Source of the DNA: Ilex aquifolium | Taxonomy: Eukaryota > Streptophyta > Magnoliopsida > Aquifoliales > Aquifoliaceae | DNA length: 64,000 nt | Assembly (NCBI GenBank): GCA_951799425.1 | Contig: OX637393.1 | Span: 25,438,744 to 25,502,743 of the forward strand | Direction of reading: 5' to 3' | Part shown: piece by piece, positions 43,401-53,912 of the stretch | How positions within the stretch are numbered: position 1 is the first letter of the stretch | Layout of the letters: each line of letters starts with the position of its first letter | Notes under the pieces: generated by a model | Seen by the model: the letters and a program-made list of their open reading frames with translations, nothing else | Told to the model about the DNA's origin: nothing | Database searches by the model: none | Program-made: the position numbers and the translations under genes

Positions 43401-46282
43401 CGCCCGATCCGGGACTGAAACATTTTGTTCACCAGCCGCTGGTAGGTTACCCCTGCATTCTTTAGCCCAAAGGGCATCACCCTGTAGCAGCAGGTCCCCT
43501 TCGGAGTGATAAAGGATGTCTTCTCCTGGTCTGAGGGATGCATGCTGATCTGGTTATATCCAGAATACGCATCCAGGAAGGTGAGCAGTTCGTGCCCTGC
43601 TGTGGCGTCGATGAGGAGGTCGATTCTTGGTAGTGGGTAACTGTCCTTTGGGCACGCCTTGTTAAGTTCTGTAAATTCAACGCAGAGGCGCCACTTCCCA
43701 TTGTTCTTGGTCACCATTACCACATTGGAAAGCCATTCAGGATATGTTACCTCTCTGACCGCTCCATTATCTATTAGCTTTCCAACCTCTTTGTCCATAG
43801 CTTGGGCCCTTTCAGTGGAGGCGCCCCTAAGCTTTTGGCGGACAGGTTTGTGACGAGGGTCGACATTGAGGTGGTGGGTGGCGACCTCAGGGTCAATTCC
43901 CTCGAGGTCTGCATGTGACCATGCGAAGATGTCCATGTTACTCTTGAGAAAGTCTCTTAGTTGGCGAACCAGATCTTCAGAGAGGGAGGAGCCAATGTAC
44001 ACCTTCCTGTCTGGGTGTTCCTCATCTAAGGCCACCTCGGTGAGCTCCTCGACTGGTTCTCCTCTTTCTATCATGGTGTCATCCCTTGGGTCCAGGACCT
44101 CCACTTGCAGTGCCTCCTGTGGCTTCCTGGTTTTCATTGAGGAGACATAGCATTCCCTTGCTGCTATCTGATCTCCTCTTACTTCTCCAACTCCATTAGG
44201 GGTCGGAAAACGGAGGATGAGGTGATAGGTGGAGGGCACTGCTCTTAGTGTATTGAGAGCAGGTCGCCCCAGTATGACGTTGTAGGCAGATGGACAGTCG
44301 ATTACCAAAAAATTAACCATGACCATAGAGCTTCGGGGTGCAGTGCCGGCAGTGACTGGTAGGGTGATGGACCCTAGTGGATATACTTTCTCTCCCGAGA
44401 ACCCAATGAGGGGTGATCTTATGGGCTGGAGTCTCTCCCTGCCCAGACTGAGCTTGTCATAAGCTTCTGCGAATAGGATGTCCGCAGAGCTGCCACTGTC
44501 CACTAGGATCCTTCGTACCTGGAAGTTGGCAATGGTCATGGTGAGTACCAGAGGGTCGTCGTGGGGGTGTTGGACTCCTTCTAAGTCCTTGTCTGAGAAG
44601 GAGATGACTTCGTTGTTGCCATGCTTGGGCGCCTTGGGTGGGCGTTCATCATCAAGGTGCCTAGCTTTCCTGGCATGAGCCTTCATGGCAGAGAGAGATT
44701 CTCCTCCTCCTGCAAGCCCTCCCGAGATGGTGTGAATCTCTCCAATAGGATGTGGATCTTCCTGATTGTGAGGTGGAGGCGGCGCTTGTCCTCTTCCGGC
44801 GACATACTGGCGAAGGTGTCCGCGTTGAATGAGGTCCTCAATTTGTCTTTTAAGGTCGTCACAGTCGTCGGTGTCATGGCCATGGTCGCGATGGAAGCGA
44901 CAGTACTTGCTTGGGTTCCTGCGGTTTGAGGGAGACTTCATCCTCCCAGGCCACTTTACTGCGGGGTCATCCTGGATCTGGCATAGGATGTGCCCGACAG
45001 CGGCGTTGAGGGGAGTGAAGGCTTGTCGATCCCTCTGAGGAGCAGGACCAAGCCGGTCCCTGACAGGTATCCTCTCTGCCCTGTTGTGCTTATTGCTAGT
45101 CTCCTTCTTGTCGTCTCTGTCTCTTTCCTTTCTCTTCTCCCCTATTTTGGACGTCTCCCCTCGTCTAGCCCTCGTGATGTCCTCTACGTTCATGTATTTT
45201 TGGGCTTTCGCTAGTAGCTCCGGCATGCTCCTTGGTGGTCGCTTCATCACCGAGAATAGGAAGCTTGACGAGCGGAGGCCTCCCAAGAATGCAGTCATGG
45301 ATACCTTGTCATCGGGCTCTTCTACTTGAAGGACCTCCTCGTTAAAATGAGTGAGGTAGTTTCTCAGGCTTTCGTCTTTATCCTGCTTTATGCTGAGCAG
45401 GTGAGTAACGGGCTTCTGGTGGCGGCGCCCTCCAATGAAGTGTGACACGAACGACCTGCTCAACTCAGCGAAGGAGGAAATAGAGGCCGGGGCGAGCTTG
45501 GCAAACCACTGTCGAGCGGATCCCTTCAAAGTGGTTGGGAATGCTCTGCACATGATTTCGTCGGGGACACTGTGCAGCTGCATTAAAGTTTTGTAAGTCT
45601 CCAGATGGTCCAGTGGATCCTTCTTCCTGTCAAAGGTCTCCACCGATGGCATTTTAAACTTCTGAGGGAGGGGGTAGTTGGCCACGTCTGGTTTGAAAGG
45701 CGTGTCAGTTCGCCTCACCAGATAGTCCACAGTCTCAGGTCCTTGCGCCTTCATGGCATTGAAGACGTCCCCTAACTGATTTTGGACTTCTTTAATTTTT
45801 TCATCCCAGTAGTTGGGAGCTCCTCTTGAATTGTCGTGAAAGTGGCTCCCATGCCCCATGCTTTGATTTTCACACTCATCTTCATGGAAGGGGGGGTCCC
45901 CGCCATGAGGGGTAGGAGCTTGAGGAGGAGGAGGTTGGAGTCCCTCACGGGGAGGTCCCCCATGCTGGGCGCCTAAAGGAGCTCCCATAGGCTGGGCGCC
46001 CAAATAGGCTCCAAAAGTGGCGCCATGATGGGGTGCCTCCATGTAGGGAGCCTCTTGACGCCCATGGCGTGGCGCTCCTCCTCTCAATTGAAGTTCAGGT
46101 TATGCTCCTCCCTGCGCAGCAAGAATTAATTGGAGGATCTGTTGGTTCTGGGCCACAAGCTCCTGCATGGTCGCCAACATCTGTTGCGCACTTGGGGCAG
46201 GATTGGCTGGTGGAGGAGCAACCTCCTCCTCTCGTGGTGGATTGTCTTCATGTTGGTTCATCGATCGGGTAGTGATCGCCAT
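40460..46282 (-). pseudogene. Gag-pol polyprotein of Tat-type gypsy G, five stops, no frameshift
   Basis: From the ATG at 46282 (MAITTRSMNQHEDN) one frame runs 1941 codons to 40460. In order: gag (FKMPSVETFDRKKDPLDHLE; zinc-binding CRFHRDHGHDTDDC near 44880), protease (ILVDSGSSADILF near 44500), RT (FLDAYSGYNQI, catalytic YVDDMLVKS near 43380), RNase H (VYYVSRAYRGAEVRYSELEK), a repeat-rich linker (42240-42590), second RNase H (LYVDDSSTNEEGGAGLVLIS, NNEAEYEALLSGL), and integrase (HEGICGNHSGGC, CDKCQRF; core with GIDILGPL, IISDNAKQF and NGQAEV; C-terminal WEGPYLITEVV). Two RNase H domains mark the Tat lineage. Stops lie at 46100, 43049, 42239, 41051 and 40907 (low coordinates). All catalytic motifs seen are intact. 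Confidence 0.93.
42250..42585 (-). repeat. In-frame 51-bp minisatellite in the linker between two RNase H domains
   Basis: On the minus strand the polyprotein of G has three to five copies of a 17-residue unit like DGAQARPSGAQASSATL, with partial copies on both sides. The period of 51 bp keeps the frame. It is rich in Ala, Pro, Gly and Ser, and so probably unstructured. Plus-strand ORFs over this stretch are shadows of the repeat. Confidence 0.9.
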
Positions 46283-46324
46283 TGATTCAACAGAGAGAGT
46301 GTTTAGAAATGAGAATTTTGTCGA

Positions 46325-46342
46325 TTCCCACAGACGGCGCCA
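46325..46342 (-). other. Primer-binding site of gypsy G
   Basis: The minus strand reads TGGCGCCGTCTGTGGGAA, six bases after the LTR end. It is identical to that of F. It fixes 46349-46780 as the 5' LTR. Confidence 0.85.
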
Positions 46343-46348
46343 AACTGA

Positions 46349-46780
46349 TGATGCACAAAATTGGCTTTGCACACCACTAGTCAAGTAATTTGGAAATTAA
46401 CGTGGTAATTAAAGTAGAGAGAAAGAATTTATAGTGGTTCGGTCAATATGACCTACGTCCACTTTGGAATGGCAATGAGTTGCCGGTATTTTTATTGATT
46501 TCGGTGAGTAATATGAACGGAGAGATTACAGAAGGGAGAGGTAGAGGAGTATTGTGCTCTGTAGAAGGTGATGCCCCCCAAGTGTTGGTGGGGCTTCTAT
46601 TTTATATTCAGTCCTCAACCGAGTGGAGCTACTTAAGAGGCCATGCTCAGCTATTCTAGTGGACTTTGCGGATTCTCCTCAACGGGTGTGACCGTTGAGG
46701 AGCTCCCCACAAGACCGGGTCTCCCTTTGACTGCTTCCAATGTGGGTAAGGGGTCTTGAGTGCTTGGGCTTGACCCATCA
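46349..46780 (-). mobile_element. 5' LTR of gypsy G (432 bp)
   Basis: The minus strand starts TGATGGGTCAAGCCC and ends TTTTGTGCATCA, followed by the primer site. A TATA-like box TATAAAATAG lies at 46606 to 46597. No 3' LTR of G is present, because the far end is cut in the antisense ORF at about 39463. A short LTR is typical for this group. Confidence 0.8.
46597..46606 (-). promoter_or_regulatory. TATA-like box in G 5' LTR
   Basis: TATAAAATAG on the minus strand, about 175 bp into the LTR, is a plausible core promoter for element transcription. No start site can be shown from sequence alone. Confidence 0.45.
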
Positions 46781-48581
46781 TCTATTATGATATAAATAAT
46801 AGATCCACAATGTTTTCTTGTTTTTTGGAACCTACAATTCGTTTCTTGGACAAAATATATGAATTTCTTCTAAGATTTATTTATTCTTGATGAAAAAACC
46901 CTAGTTCTTGATTATAATCTTGTCTATGTGATAGATCTATAATGCTTTTATATTCATTTTGAATATGTGTTTCAATTCGTGAATAATCCAATGATCTATA
47001 TTCAATTACATGTTTTACATCCAAAAAGTACACGTTCTTAGTTAAAACTCTAGATCTTGAATATTGTGAACATGAAGATTTCTTTTTATGATCTCTTACA
47101 TATTTTACTCCGATTATTCTTTTACTTGAGAATTGTGAAATTATGGATTTTGGTGTATGTGGTTTTGTGGAAAAGTAGGCTAGGAGACTATTCTTAGGAA
47201 GGATTCGTCAATGCTGAATGAGTCGGTAGAAGCCCTTCCTAAAGAGTTGTAAGTGGTGTGATCTTGCGGAAATTGATTTGAGATGGTTTGTGTTTGTGGT
47301 GGGTGAACGAGATAAATTCGGTGTGTAGATTCATGCTAGTCTACCTACGTACATAAAATACTATGTTTTGAAATGTGGGATTTACAAATGATTATAATAT
47401 GCTATGAGATTTATTGCTTTATACTGTAAACTTGATATCGTTATTAAATTTCATTGTTTTACTTCAAATTTTATGTAAATCTAGTTTTTATTTTATCCCC
47501 AACTATTGATTTAACCACATTAAACCATTAATTATTAAAATTGAGATAGTTTGCATAAATCCTTAAGTTTTGGTATTGTACATATATTTAAATTTTGAAT
47601 TATTTTAAATAATTAGTATCGTAATTAAGAGACAAAATTATATTCTGCACAAAACCGTTTAAAATATCTACTTGATAGAGCGCCGTTTAGAATATTTAAT
47701 TGATAGATTTGCTCCTCCCCCCCCCCCCCCCCCCCCCTCTTTTGACAAAGTCGTGATGAAATATGGTTGTACTCGAGAATAATGTGATGAAATTGAGCTG
47801 AAATAATTTATTGTTTGATGAATTGATATTATTTTAATGTCTAATTAATTTGACTAGTTTGAAACTAGTTTTATTCATTTTATTAAAAATAATAATTACA
47901 ATGTATCTTGTAACATTGATTTTAATATGTTCTATGTAACTAAAAATTTGACATTAACAATTTTATTGAATGGCCCGCAATGCTATTTGGCCCCCTCCGA
48001 GAAGAAATGTTGACTGTTAGCAATACTTACTTAGTCGGAACTCTCCCACAAATCAAACATATCCTAAGAGACACAAGTAATTAAATAAAATTTTATATTG
48101 CATGACATTTTTTATTGGACTAGCAATGCATGTATGTGCATTGCACATGAATAATTTTTGTACATAATAAATTAATAAAAAATTTTAGGTATATGTGTGC
48201 CTAAATTAAATATTATCTTAAGTTTATCAAATTTATTTCTTTATCACTAAAATTGTATTATAGAATTATGAAGACTTTACCTGTTTTTAACAATTTATTG
48301 CTCTAACTATAAAAAAATTGATTAAAAATAATAATTAAAATTCTATTTTTTAGAATTTTGGGATTGAGAGTGATTTTTTATGATCTTTGAAAAATTAAAC
48401 TTTTTAAACTTCATTTGATTAAGATTCTACATATAATTCATTGATTAAATTAAAAATAATTATCAATAACCTAATCATATTGAAAACTTACTATAATTAA
48501 GAATTTGTTAGGTCAATTAAGATAAAATATACTACTAACTATACTGATGTATATTTTTTAGCGTAATATAGTCATTTTAAA

Positions 48582-48586
<5 letters not shown>
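46781..48586. other. AT-rich spacer with a 21-C run; no gene seen
   Basis: No coding potential was found. A run of 21 C lies at 47717-47737. Near 48118 the phrase GGACTAGCAATGCATGTATG followed by AT-rich sequence resembles a common dispersed plant repeat, which I cannot classify. Confidence 0.5.

Positions 48587-48652
<66 letters not shown>
48587..48652. repeat. (TA)n microsatellite, about 66 bp
   Basis: About 33 uninterrupted TA units directly abut the first copy of the 176-bp duplication. Confidence 0.95.
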
Positions 48653-48655
<3 letters not shown>

Positions 48656-48990
48656 GATAATTTAGAGATTTAACACATAAAAATATGATGATAATTTAGA
48701 TATTTAACTATACAAGGATAAAATAGCCATTACAATTCTTTATAAGGGTAAAATAGTGAATCAAAAGTTTTTCATGTTAAGGTATTTTTATTAGTAGTAT
48801 AGATAATAGATAATTAGAGCAAATGTTAGTGGATAATTTAGAGATTTAACACATAAAAATATGATGGTAATTTAGATATTTAACTATACAAGGATAAAAT
48901 AGCCATTACAATTCTTTATAAGGGTAAAACAGTGAATCAAAATTTTTTCATATTAAGGTGATTTTATTAGTAGTATAGATTAATAGTATT
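48651..48990. repeat. Two-copy 176-bp direct tandem duplication
   Basis: Copies start TAGTGGATAATTTAGAG at 48651 and 48827. They share most positions through GGATAAAATAGCCATTACAA to TTTTATTAGTAGTATAGAT, with few differences. The first is bordered by the TA microsatellite and the second by a MITE-like repeat. Confidence 0.9.
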
Positions 48991-49290
48991 TTTTATCCCT
49001 AAAGTTTTGCATTTTTTTTTTGTCAGTTTAGCTCTCATTGTATCAATTTTGTCCCTAAATTATTCACTTCGTGTTATTTTAATTCCTATATAGACGGACT
49101 ATTAAATTTTTGAGAGAATGATCACATGTTGGACACCTGATATCGTATAAAAAAATAACACGTTGTCACTTCTGACAAAAAACTTGACGGAATGTATGAT
49201 TAGCGAGGAAAGTGACATGGATTGAATACTTTAGGGACCAAATTGACAAAATTGATACAATGCACACTAAACCAAATGTGTTGTTAACCC
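48990..49290. mobile_element. MITE-like inverted-repeat element, about 300 bp
   Basis: The left arm contains TCATTGTATCAATTTTGTCC, then CTAAATTATTC. The right arm, complemented, contains GCATTGTATCAATTTTGTC and CCTAAAGTATTC. Arms of about 70-90 bp face each other around a spacer without ORF. Exact ends and duplication are not resolved. It resembles in style, but not in sequence ends, the foldback element at 11496-12044. Confidence 0.5.
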
Positions 49291-49957
49291 TTCTTTCTTT
49301 CTTTTTTGTTTTTTTTTGACTCAACGGTCAGGAGTGTCCGAAACAGTTTATGTATACCTTGACAAATTATCTCCCCGATCCAATCAAAAGAAGGTCATTT
49401 ATAGTGAAATTAGGATATTCTTGAGAGATTATCTGACCTCCAATGTCCTGATTGATATTCTTTTTTAATACATTTTTCTTTCATTTTAATCAAGAGTGGA
49501 TGACACAACATGAACTTATGGTTGGTCTACTGTTTATAAGTGTGTGGTCTAATCATATATAAAATTTATTATTTATAAAATGGATCCTCTGATAATTTAT
49601 TGTGTGTGATCTAATACTAAATAAAATTTAAAAAATATATAGTGAAGTAATTTGGATCCACTTTATATGGGTATCGATGGTTCACGAATAATGAATCACA
49701 TATCGGTGGACAAGTAATTTTTGTTTCAAACTCAAATGATATGTTTCATAATTTCAATCAGGATTTTCAAGGCTCTACCTCTTAAAATTTTACCTGGCCT
49801 TAAGCTTTTCAGATTATTTTATGGTATCGAAAAATAATTTTTTAATACCACATTTCTAATTTATATCTAATAAAATATTATGCTTATAAATTTTAATTTT
49901 TAATTTTATATTTAAATTAAATTTAATCTCTACAGATGAATTTTGATACGATGTGAT
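49291..49957. other. AT-rich spacer, no gene seen
   Basis: No ORF, RNA gene or element end was recognised up to the AATAG duplication that flanks copia H. Confidence 0.5.
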
Positions 49958-50598
49958 AATAGTGTTGGACCAAAATAGTTTCTTAAGTGTAAAAACTAAA
50001 TTTTTAATCGATTTTGAGTCTAAATTAAAGTGGGACCCATTCGTTGTTCCGAGTAAACTTTTGTGGGTTCATATTCTACTCCGTGAGGAGAATAATTTGG
50101 TACATTCACTTACTCAAATTGAGTAAGAAATGAATGAGAAAATAGACTCTAAAGTGATCCTCTTGAAATGTGAAAATAGAGCTTGTGCAATGTGAGATTT
50201 GACACTAATCCCACATTAGTTGAAGAAGAAGTTCTAGATGGGCATATATAAGCCAAATTTTCTCTATGGGATTGAGCCCCAAGGGGTACCACAATTTTAT
50301 GAGTGGAGCGAGCGCCTACATGCCTTCAGCTCTACCACACGCGCGCGGTGCCCGTCCGCCACGACCCGGCCATGCCGGGCTCGGGTACGGGTGTGGGTGT
50401 AGGTGTGGTTTAGACCAAGCCCTATCTTTTTGGAGAAAATTTGTTTAATTAATTGGGCGTGAATTTCTTAATCCAAAATTTAATTTTCGATATCCGTTGG
50501 ATCGTACTGGTTCAAATTTTTTGCGTCATTCCAATGCATGTGACTGCTGGGTTGCATCCGTTCAGATGGTGACTGTCCGGATCAGTCATCATTCTCTC

Positions 50599-50606
50599 TA
50601 TAAATA
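50599..50606 (+). promoter_or_regulatory. TATA-like box in H 5' LTR
   Basis: TATAAATA sits 637 bp into the LTR and is conserved in the 3' copy (CTCTATAAATAACC near 59055). It is the likely core promoter, placing the RNA start near 50630 by analogy. Confidence 0.55.
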
Positions 50607-50923
50607 ACCTAGTCACATAATCATTTTGCATCCAATACATTTGTAGTCATTTTAAGGCAGTCTCATACATCATTAAGGTAGTCTGCATTTGGAGAGTACA
50701 CAACACAATTTCTGGTTCACTGGACGAGTAGATTGGAGTACTATTTCTACTCATGTGAAGATCATTGTATCCCGGGAGGCAAACGCTTAATATTCCATAA
50801 GCACTGTGTGGGGGGCGAAATCTGTCTTAAGGACATAGTGTCAAACACTAGACTTGATCTACATAAAGTTCAATAACAGTTCATGTTCTGCAACCGGGTC
50901 AGTATTTATATTGGTTTAACAAC

Positions 50924-51029
50924 CAGTTACGTGTAACTGTTTCGTTAAGACTATTGTAACTGTTTTGTTAGTTCTTCTGTAACTGTTTCAATTTTCTGTG
51001 TAACTGTTTGCACTTGATTGTTACTGTTT
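50924..51029 (+). repeat. U5 repeats GTAACTGTTT, period about 23 bp
   Basis: Copies lie at 50933, 50956, 50979 and 51000, with a variant GTTACTGTTT at 51020. The first is preceded by CAGTTACGT, so CAGTTAC-GT-GTAACTG also forms a local hairpin. They are complementary to repeats in the leader at 51348-51463. Confidence 0.9.
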
Positions 51030-51105
51030 TGTTATACATTACATGTTTCAAATCAGAAATTTCAATAAGTGATTTTACTATATTTGGTATACCACAAACA
51101 ACAAA

Positions 51106-51121
51106 CTTAAGACAGATTTCG
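51106..51121 (+). other. Putative non-tRNA primer site of copia H, complementary to own LTR
   Basis: CTTAAGACAGATTTCG starts two bases after the LTR end, where the primer-binding site belongs. It is the exact 16-nt inverse complement of 50816-50831 in the LTR (also present at 59274-59289). It does not begin with TGG as tRNA 3'-end sites do. It may be a self-priming site or one arm of a U5-leader stem. The complementarity is directly visible; the role is inferred. Confidence 0.6.
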
Positions 51122-51286
51122 AGTTTGTATAATTGCTTGTTGTATTTCTGATACATGTTTTATTGTTTTAAACTGTTCTAAAATATTGCAAATTATTAAA
51201 ACTTGTTTTTTACAATCTGTGATATTTTGAAGGGACTTGGAATTTTTTTTGAAAAATTGCATGTTCTGTTTATTTGTTTAATTCAA

Positions 51287-51463
51287 ACAGTTATACCAAA
51301 CTGTTATAGTTATATCAAATAGTGACTTTGTTTATGCATATGATTTAAAACAGTTACATCAAACAGTGACACCATACAGTAACGTTGAAAACAGTAACTT
51401 CAAACAGTGACACCATACAGTAACTTCAAACAGTGACACAAAACGGTGACACTAAACAGTAAC
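51287..51463 (+). repeat. Leader repeats AAACAGT(T/G/A)AC
   Basis: About nine copies of AAACAGTTAC, AAACAGTGAC or AAACAGTAAC occur between 51348 and 51463, with related AAACAGTTAT and AAACTGTTAT just before. AAACAGTTAC is the exact complement of the U5 unit GTAACTGTTT and AAACAGTAAC of GTTACTGTTT. The GAC form can pair with a G-U wobble. They precede the gag ATG at 51551. Confidence 0.9.
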
Positions 51464-51550
51464 ATAGATTGTCTCTGTTTTAATAACGTGTTTTGAAAAG
51501 TGTTAGTGTTTCCTAAATTTGAATATCTTGTAATCTTTGTTTATCAGAAA

Positions 51551-52353
51551 ATGATTGCAAATGATAATAATGTTCCTTCTACTACAAATCATGTTGTGCA
51601 TGTGGTGCCTATTTTTGTACCTACTCATGTACCTAATGGGGAGAAGCCCGAAAAGTTCAATGGGAAAGATTTCAAGAGATGACAAAAGAAAATGTTGTTC
51701 TATTTCACTGCGTTGAATCTTGAAAAGTTTCTTCGTGAGGATGCCCCTGTTTGTAGTGAGAATAAGACCGACCGCCAAATTATTACTATGCTAGATGCAT
51801 GGAAGTATTCTGATTTTCTGTGCAAAAACTATATTCTCAATGGATTGAATAACACATTATATAATGTGTATATTCCAATCAAAATGGCTAGATAGCTATG
51901 GAAATCATTGGATAAAAATATAAGACGGAGGATGCCGAAATGAAGAAATTTGTTGTGGGCAGATTTTTTGACTACAAAATGGTGGATTCTAAAACTATCA
52001 TAAGTCAAGTTCAAGATCTTCAAGTGATCCTACATGAGATTCATGCCTAAGGGATGGTACTTAGTGAATCTTTCCAAGTGACTGCAATTATTGAGAAATT
52101 ACCGCCAAAATTGGAAGGACTTCAAAAATTATTTGAAGCACAACACAAAGAAATGAAACTTGAAGACTTGATCGTGAGATTGAGGATTGAGGAGGACAAA
52201 AGAGTCTCTGAAAAGAAAGTTGGTAATCATTCCATGGAGTCAAAGACACATGTGATTGAAGAGAGACACAAAACCAATAAGAAAAGGAAGTATGTTGGCC
52301 AACAAGGAGCCAAGGGTGATGATTCCAAAAGGTTCAAAGGCAACTGCTTTGTG
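51551..52353 (+). pseudogene. Copia H gag, first part
   Basis: From ATG 51551 the reading shows GEKPEKFNGKDFKR, then KMLFYFTALNLEKFLRED, TDRQIITMLDAWKYSDFLC and, after frame changes, LPPKLEGLQKLFEAQHKEMK, LEDLIVRLRIEEDKR and KRFKGNCFVC, the start of the CCHC zinc knuckle. This is a copia gag of the UBN2 type. A stop replaces the expected Trp after DFKR. The solo LTR J cuts it inside the knuckle at 52353. Confidence 0.9.
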
Positions 52354-53881
52354 TGTAACGCCCCAAAAACCCCCTTGGGTGACATTACATTCTAAAAACC
52401 ATTCACCGCATGAGAGCACTAAGTAAATCCATCACGACGAAAGTTTCATTCATTAACCATTAATATTTTAACAAAATTCGGGCAGAGTCTCCTTTGCACG
52501 GGGAGCTCTACCCAAAACACAACCTGTACAATTATATTACAATTGACCACACCGGGTCCACATATGCATAACTATTGACTACACCGGGTCCATTTATCCA
52601 TCATAAAATAAACTTTCATTCACCATATATCATATCCACACTATCATCCCAAAAGAATAGGCCAAGCAATGGCATTTACATTCCAAGAGAATTAAAGTAC
52701 ACTTGCAGCGGAATAACAAAATATTAGACTTTACATGATCTCCAAATAAACTCTCTAGTCTAGTACAAAAGAAGCTATATCTCTACAAGTCCACCTCGAG
52801 ATCTACACTCCCGTCGATCGGAGTCTCCCAATATGCGGGCTCCTCGACTCTCAACTCCTCCTCAAGTATATAATCTGAAAATTTTAGCGGTAGGGGGTGA
52901 GCACGAAGCTCTGTAGAAAATTTCTCCCAAACCCAAACAAGGTTTAGAAAACATTTAAAATTCGGTCGGTCTCATTTTCACAAATATAGTATAGAACTTT
53001 TGAAGGAAAACAGGGCATTTAAATAGATCTCCAGTTTAAGGAACCACGGTAATTAAAAGAATAAATGAACACAAGATACCAATAAGAATCAATTCCCAAA
53101 ACATAATCCATCCCACCATACACCATTTCCACAAGTTCTTGTGGCATCCCATACTACCCCAAAACTCTTGCAGAAATCGTATTTGGTACAATGAACGATA
53201 ACTCACACTTGAACATTTCCGGCAATATATGTACATGTATCTCAACAATGATGTAAGACATCCACATGAATCGACACATTGAGTAACGTCTTGCCCACAC
53301 CCACACACACATCTTATCAAAGATATCCAACATTTAGGAAGGGCGTGTACCATACCAATGGCAGTGACGAAATCCAACCCAGGCATTAGTATACTAACCC
53401 TCTTACATGGCACCACGTGAGCGATAGTGGTTTAGTCTTACCAAAGTACTAATCCCACTACGAATGGATTAGTCTTACCAAAGCACTAACCCATTCTACG
53501 ACATCTCGTCAAAGGACACCCATGGTCATCCCACACCCATTAGAGATACAACATCAACCAATTTACCCAATTTATAAGCATATCTCAAAAATCCCCAAAT
53601 ATAGCATGCGACATTTTCAATAACCAACTAAGAAAAATGCAAGAGATCATTATAAACATCATTTGTTGCACAATATAAAACTATAAGTTTTGAAAGTGAA
53701 AACCAAGGAATTACCAAGAGAAAAGTCCATTTTCCTTACAAATCAATGATTGAAGATGAAAAAGAAAGATAAAATGGTTACCAAACCATCACATGGTTCA
53801 AAACATGGCATTGATTGCAAAAATATAAAGAATCAAAGATTTCCCTAACACATATCCAAGATTTAGAGAAAGAGACATATG

Positions 53882-53912
<31 letters not shown>

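Larger units (their letters stand above)
49963..51103 (+). mobile_element. 5' LTR of copia H (1141 bp)
   Basis: It begins TGTTGGACCAAAATAG and ends CACAAACAACA. It has a TATA-like box at 50599-50606, a GC-rich island near 50338-50400 in otherwise AT-rich sequence, the segment CGAAATCTGTCTTAAG at 50816-50831 complementary to the start of the internal region, and five GTAACTGTTT/GTTACTGTTT repeats at 50933-51029. Confidence 0.95.

Noticed and set aside
43014..46272. Several plus-strand ORFs of 60-124 residues
   Set aside because: All lie opposite the long, domain-rich gag-pol frame of G and show no motif.
51082..51094. TTTGGTATACC near the H LTR end as a tRNA-iMet primer site
   Set aside because: Only TGGTAT matches, and the AATAG duplication and LTR pair place it inside the LTR.
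51348..51463. Leader repeats as a simple microsatellite
   Set aside because: Units are 10-mers with irregular spacing and match the complement of U5 repeats, so they are reported as a structured set.
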